Below are positions 60,354-64,000 of a DNA stretch of 64,000 nt, one piece after another. The stretch lies in assembly GCF_033898525.1 (NCBI RefSeq), contig NZ_JAXAFJ010000004.1, positions 199,159 to 263,158 of the forward strand, given 5' to 3'. This DNA comes from Flaviflagellibacter rhizophilus (GTDB taxonomy: Bacteria; Pseudomonadota; Alphaproteobacteria; Rhizobiales; Methylopilaceae). The position numbers were made by a program, and so were the translations under genes. The notes under the pieces were generated by a model. It was not told where the DNA came from and made no database searches. It saw only the letters and a list, made by a program, of their open reading frames with translations. Within the stretch, counting starts at the first letter, position 1; each line of letters starts with the position of its first letter.

Positions 60354-60632
60354 ATGATGACTTTGAAAGCTGGACTGGCCCTTGCAGCCCTTGCCGCCTT
60401 CTCGCTCCCCGCTCTGGCGAACGACGATGCGCAGGGCTCACGCGAGGGTTGGATGAGCGCGGGAGCGGTGTCCTCGAAGCTGGAGGCTCAGGGATATACC
60501 CGTATCACCGAGATCGAGGCTGATGATGGCGTCTACGAAGTCGATGCCACGGCACCAGAGGGTCATCGCGTTGACCTGAAGGTAAATCCGACAACGGCCG
60601 AAATCCTGCGCAGCGAGCGCGACGACGATTGA
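60354..60632 (+). CDS. Small secreted PepSY-domain protein
   Basis: The 92-residue protein has a signal peptide (KAGLALAALAAFSLPALA, cut after ALA) and a single PepSY domain (AGAVSSKLEAQGYTRITEIEADDGVYEVDA, then VDLKVNPTTAEILRSERDDD). It is divergent from the membrane-anchored PepSY protein of the neighbouring two-component operon and is a probable target or input of that system. Confidence 0.88.
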   Translation: MMTLKAGLALAALAAFSLPALANDDAQGSREGWMSAGAVSSKLEAQGYTRITEIEADDGVYEVDATAPEGHRVDLKVNPTTAEILRSERDDD

Positions 60633-60640
60633 TCCAGCTT

Positions 60641-60674
60641 GCTGCCGCCGGTGGGACGAAACTCCGGCGGCAGC
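60641..60674. terminator. Strong hairpin after small PepSY gene
   Basis: GCTGCCGCCGG and CCGGCGGCAGC are perfect 11-base arms around a 12-base loop, 9 bases after the stop. There is no T-run. It lies between convergent genes and may stop transcription from the plus side. Confidence 0.6.
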
Positions 60675-60729
60675 GCGGCTGACCTCTGGGCCGGTCCGAG
60701 ACCGTCTCGCCTTTGCTTGCTGCAGTCTT

Positions 60730-61056
60730 CTAGGCAGCCGGGCGAGAACCACGCGCCAGCGAGATCTTGGAGCGGCCCTCATCCTTGGGTCGGCTTCCTT
60801 CCAGCGACGCACGATGGAGTGCCTCTCCTGCTGCACCGCCAACAAACCGCAGATCGGCCGGATCACAGGTTCTGGCGATGCCCAGGGCAAGGTGATGGAG
60901 ATGGACGCGGCGATTGCAGAACAGCGCCAGCTCAACGCGCTGGCGCTTGGGAAGTCCTGAAATCGCCGCCAATGGCTCGCCGTCCGCCATGCGCATCACG
61001 CTCGCGAGCTGGTCGAGAGAGATGGGGCAGGCTTCTTCGTTGGGGACCGTTTGCAT
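60730..61056 (-). CDS. Hypothetical protein, 108 residues
   Basis: I do not recognise a family. The frame has a good ribosome binding site (GAGGAA 5-6 bases before the ATG), which supports it as a real gene. The protein is soluble, with no signal peptide or membrane helix, an acidic start (MQTVPNEEACPISLDQLASVMRM) and a basic tail rich in Arg and Lys. It contains two to three Cys and two adjacent His (RRVHLHHLA). It lies alone between the PepSY gene and the IalB gene. Confidence 0.6.
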   Translation of the reverse strand: MQTVPNEEACPISLDQLASVMRMADGEPLAAISGLPKRQRVELALFCNRRVHLHHLALGIARTCDPADLRFVGGAAGEALHRASLEGSRPKDEGRSKISLARGSRPAA

Positions 61057-61189
61057 CGTGTTCCTCGCTGAGAGGAGACTGCGTCAGGAGACGTTTACGA
61101 TAGATTAAGCATGCGGAGGCGCGCCGATGATGATCTCATGTCGTCACCTAAACGACCCAGACGTTCAGGCACAGGCTGTCGAGGTTCGC

Positions 61190-61765
61190 TCAAGGCTTGT
61201 TCCTGGCTGTGCCGTTTCCCGTCAGGTCCAGCGCACGAAGATAGGCGCCTCCCAGCCCCTTCGGTGAGATCGAAAAGCTTATCGGCGAGCCATTGTCCGC
61301 TGTCGTCGCCGTGATCTTGAGCGTGGTCGCCTTCTTCAGGCGATCGAGCGCTGCCGCGTCGAAGCTCAGCGGAACCACGCAGCCCACGGGCAGGCATGTG
61401 CGGAAGGACAGGACCATCGGCTTGGCGTCGTCCATCGCCAGCGTGACGCCGGATGCAAGGAGAAGGCCGAACGGCAGCGCGAGGTTTCCCGTGGCGCCGC
61501 TCTGACCCGGGGCAAGTTCCATGGCGACGAGGCGCTGGCGATTTCCGTCCAGCACCTGCTGGCTCACCAGGCACTGCTTTCGGTCGCCCTGCACCTGGCA
61601 GCCCACGGTCCAGTCTCCATGGACCTCGGTCAGCGCGCTGGCTCCGCCCGGAAGCGCGGGGCCGGTTGGCTGCGCGAGCGCCGGCGAGGCGCACAGCAGC
61701 GCGAACGCCAGCACCACATGCATTGCGGCAGCACTTCCGGACGCGGGCGCGAGGTTCGCTTGCAT
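61190..61765 (-). CDS. Invasion-associated locus B (IalB) family protein
   Basis: The 191-residue secreted protein has a signal peptide (AAAMHVVLAFALLCASPALAQ, cut after ALA) and an IalB domain: VHGDWTVGCQVQGDRKQCLVSQ, LPFGLLLASGVTL, SFRTCLPVGCVVPLSFD. Four conserved Cys probably form two disulfides. The family is nearly restricted to alphaproteobacteria and is mostly periplasmic; the name comes from Bartonella. It lies 14 bases after the autotransporter stop, so the two are probably cotranscribed. Confidence 0.9.
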   Translation of the reverse strand: MQANLAPASGSAAAMHVVLAFALLCASPALAQPTGPALPGGASALTEVHGDWTVGCQVQGDRKQCLVSQQVLDGNRQRLVAMELAPGQSGATGNLALPFGLLLASGVTLAMDDAKPMVLSFRTCLPVGCVVPLSFDAAALDRLKKATTLKITATTADNGSPISFSISPKGLGGAYLRALDLTGNGTARNKP

Positions 61766-61779
61766 GCCTGCCTATCCCC

Positions 61780-64000
61780 CTAGAACTGGAACCCGAGCCG
61801 GCCGGCGAAGGAATGCTGCGTCGTCAAGTCGCCGAAGGCTCCATCATAGGACACTCCGAGCTTGACCCCCTCCGAGCTGAGAATCTCGGCGCCAAGGCCC
61901 ACTTTATAGAGCGGGGAATCGACATCCTCGGTCAGCCGCAGGAGCGGTGCGTCCAGTTCGGCGGCCGCGGTGAACCCTCCCTCCAGTTCCCAGCTGTGGT
62001 TGGAGAGCTCGATCCCGCCGTTCACGAAGAGGCGGAGATCCACGTTTCTGGCGACCGCGAACTCGGTCCCGAGCTCGAGCCCCGGCGTTGCGGAGAAGAA
62101 CCATCCGGAACTGCCGTCGAAGGTGAAGGCGGCAAGGGAACCGGTCTCCTCACCGGAGATGCTGGACCAGCGCGCATCGACCTGCAGGCTCGGTTCCAGG
62201 TAGAACGACCCGAAGCGATAGTTCACCCCGGCCTTGGTGGAGAGCGCGAACTGCTCGCCATCCTGGGTGTAGGTGACCTGGTTGCCGATGCCCGGCAGCA
62301 GGATATCCGGCAGGTAGACGCCTTCCAGCGTCTCGCCGGGCGTCGATTCCACCTGCTGCACGGTCGTGTCGCGCTGCCCCGAGAACTCGGCCGTGCCGCC
62401 GCCCACGAGGAAGTCGGCGAAGAAGCTGCCCGCACTGTACTTGGCCAGCGCATAGCCCTGCCAGCCCGAACCTTCCGTCGAGGACAGGAGGGCATCGCCC
62501 ATCGAGATGTCGGATTCGTAGCTCGTATGGGCGACCACGCCGCCCAGGGACCAGTTATCCGAGACCTCGAAGCGGCCGCCCAGAGAGATCACCTGTAGCT
62601 TGTCGTCGCGGTCCGTCGCGCCGTCGCCGGCATCGCGCTCGTAGCGCAGGTTCGGCGAGATAGAGAACCAGACGCACCGGGCCAGCGGGTCCTCGTCCTG
62701 AGCCCTTCCTCCGCAATCGCGGCCGGCGTCGAGCACCTGGGCCGTGGAGCGGTTCATCAGTTCGAAGCTGTGCACGGCATAGCTCGGCGTCAGCCTTGTC
62801 AGCGTTTCGCCGAGCGTCTGCTCGTCCGGAAGGAACCGGAGCATGTTGATGAGGCGGGCCATCGGGTTTTCAGGACTGGATGCCGCTTCGAGGCCGTCGA
62901 AATAGTCCGCCAGCGCGAAGACATTGCTGTCCGTGGTTCCCGATGCCGGATCCTGCGCCAGCGAGATGAAGCTCGGCTTCTCCGCGAACAGGACGAGGTC
63001 CGTGCCGTTCTCGACCGTGCTGGTGAAGTCGAAGCCCACCGTTGGCCGGAAGGTCGGCGTGAAGCCGTCCGCCGTCATGCCATCCTCGGCGCGGGCGATG
63101 GTGTAGCGCTCGAACAGCTTGTCGATCGACAAGAAGTTGAGCGGCGCCGTGCCGTCGAAATCGCCGGTGCCGGAGATATTGAGCCGATCCGTCAGCTGGG
63201 TGTCCAGATCGATGTCGGTCACGAAACTGCCGCTCGCGGCCTGTTCGAAGCCACCCGTCAGATCGACGGCATAGGCGGCCGGAGCCGGACCGCCGGCCTC
63301 GAGGTTGCGGATCTTGCCGATGCCGCTGTTCGTGAACAGGCCCTCGTTGAGGTACAGCCCGTCCTCGCCAAGCAGGATCTGCTGGGTCGCCACCATGCTC
63401 GCGGAGGCGCCGTTCTCGAAACGGTTGATGCCCGTGCCGAGATCGACATTGCCGATGACGCGGCCAAGTTCATTGAGGATCACGTCGTCGCCGAATGTCG
63501 CGAAGATCGTGTTGCGCATGGGCGGGTCGCCCGGACCCGTCGGAGGCTCGGGACTGAGATCGTCCAGCATGGCCGCCAAGGATCCCGGCACCCCTTCCAG
63601 GGCCAGTGCGGAAATCGGCGGCAGGCCGAGCGTGAAGAGCACGCTGTTGTTGACGAGCGTGTTGTCCGCTCCGCCCACGATCATCGCGCCAACGCCCGTG
63701 CCGTCGCCGCCTATCGTGTAGTCACCGTTCAGGGCCATCGAGATGTTGCCCTTGCCGCCCGATGCGGAGCTCTCTCCGTAGACGGCAACCGAGTCGCCGC
63801 CGCGTGCGAAGAGGCTCTCCTGCGCCACCAGATTGACGGCGCCCGAATTGCCGTTGCCGGTCGCGCTCTGCCCGAACAGCGCGTAGGAACTGGCGCCTGT
63901 GACCGTCACCGTGTTCATCGCAGTGGCACCGGCCGCCGCCGCGTCCCCGATGCCGCCGCGCGAGCCGGCCCCGGACTGGCCGAGTGCAAGCTGGTCGGTG
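61780..64000 (-). CDS. Autotransporter (type Va), C-terminal part; 5' end outside window
   Basis: The frame is open to the right edge, with no stop before 64000, so this is the C-terminal 739 or so residues of a longer protein. The passenger region is rich in Gly, Ala and Asn with beta-helix-like repeats (LALGQSGAGSRGGIGDAA, YALFGQSATGNGNSGAVN). A linker and the beta-barrel domain follow from about the last 280 residues (WSLGGVVAHTSYESD to the terminal LGFQF ending in Phe, the BAM recognition signature). It should be outer-membrane anchored. It is transcribed toward the IalB gene. Confidence 0.9.
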   Translation of the reverse strand, partial: TDQLALGQSGAGSRGGIGDAAAAGATAMNTVTVTGASSYALFGQSATGNGNSGAVNLVAQESLFARGGDSVAVYGESSASGGKGNISMALNGDYTIGGDGTGVGAMIVGGADNTLVNNSVLFTLGLPPISALALEGVPGSLAAMLDDLSPEPPTGPGDPPMRNTIFATFGDDVILNELGRVIGNVDLGTGINRFENGASASMVATQQILLGEDGLYLNEGLFTNSGIGKIRNLEAGGPAPAAYAVDLTGGFEQAASGSFVTDIDLDTQLTDRLNISGTGDFDGTAPLNFLSIDKLFERYTIARAEDGMTADGFTPTFRPTVGFDFTSTVENGTDLVLFAEKPSFISLAQDPASGTTDSNVFALADYFDGLEAASSPENPMARLINMLRFLPDEQTLGETLTRLTPSYAVHSFELMNRSTAQVLDAGRDCGGRAQDEDPLARCVWFSISPNLRYERDAGDGATDRDDKLQVISLGGRFEVSDNWSLGGVVAHTSYESDISMGDALLSSTEGSGWQGYALAKYSAGSFFADFLVGGGTAEFSGQRDTTVQQVESTPGETLEGVYLPDILLPGIGNQVTYTQDGEQFALSTKAGVNYRFGSFYLEPSLQVDARWSSISGEETGSLAAFTFDGSSGWFFSATPGLELGTEFAVARNVDLRLFVNGGIELSNHSWELEGGFTAAAELDAPLLRLTEDVDSPLYKVGLGAEILSSEGVKLGVSYDGAFGDLTTQHSFAGRLGFQF

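Overview
The window is a GC-rich, gene-dense chromosomal segment, most likely from an alphaproteobacterium and plausibly of Hyphomicrobiales type. The grounds are an IalB-family protein, a PutA without a ribbon-helix-helix domain and with a divergent Lrp-type regulator, Tat-dependent TRAP transport, and many ABC importers and CoxLMS-type molybdenum hydroxylases. No rRNA, tRNA, CRISPR, phage or transposase is visible. A single N at 6220 flanked by a perfect 116-bp repeat marks a contig join, so this is a draft assembly.

Layout. 1-2163: signalling locus (end of a multi-receiver protein, a one-domain receiver, a receiver-PP2C phosphatase), followed by a Na/Pi cotransporter. 4123-12639: operon with an unusual pair of ABC ATPases, binding protein, two permeases, a two-subunit GMC dehydrogenase and a phosphoribosyltransferase-like gene. 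12636-18638: first molybdenum hydroxylase locus (large subunit, CoxG, Fe-S and FAD subunits, a DUF1989 protein, a split XdhC pair). 18974-24590: alpha/beta hydrolase plus a complete branched-chain-amino-acid-type ABC importer. 24644-31355: MarR regulator, amidohydrolase, Rieske protein and a second molybdenum hydroxylase whose Fe-S subunit is fused to a CoxG domain. Five near-identical palindromes, ATGCGAA-N6-TTCGCAT and variants, lie upstream of the operons across 4-31 kb. They suggest one regulon, probably under the local MarR, for import and stepwise hydroxylation and hydrolysis of a nitrogen-containing, perhaps heterocyclic, compound. The substrate cannot be read from sequence.

31691-41836: proline-type catabolism (putA with a divergent Lrp/AsnC regulator, a GlxA-type regulator, a PotFGHI-like ABC importer and a proline-racemase-family enzyme in which the second catalytic residue is Gly). 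41894-49159: an unusual in-frame fusion of an AraC-type regulator to a whole acetamidase/formamidase, divergent from a TRAP transporter and gamma-glutamyltransferase operon. 49273-61056: aquaporin, chloroperoxidase-like hydrolase, a frameshifted UBP zinc-finger gene, a FixL/FixJ-like system with an extra receiver, an MFS exporter with a flavin monooxygenase and LysR regulator, and a PhoPQ-like system bracketed by two PepSY proteins. 61190-64000: IalB protein and the 3' part of an autotransporter that runs off the right edge.
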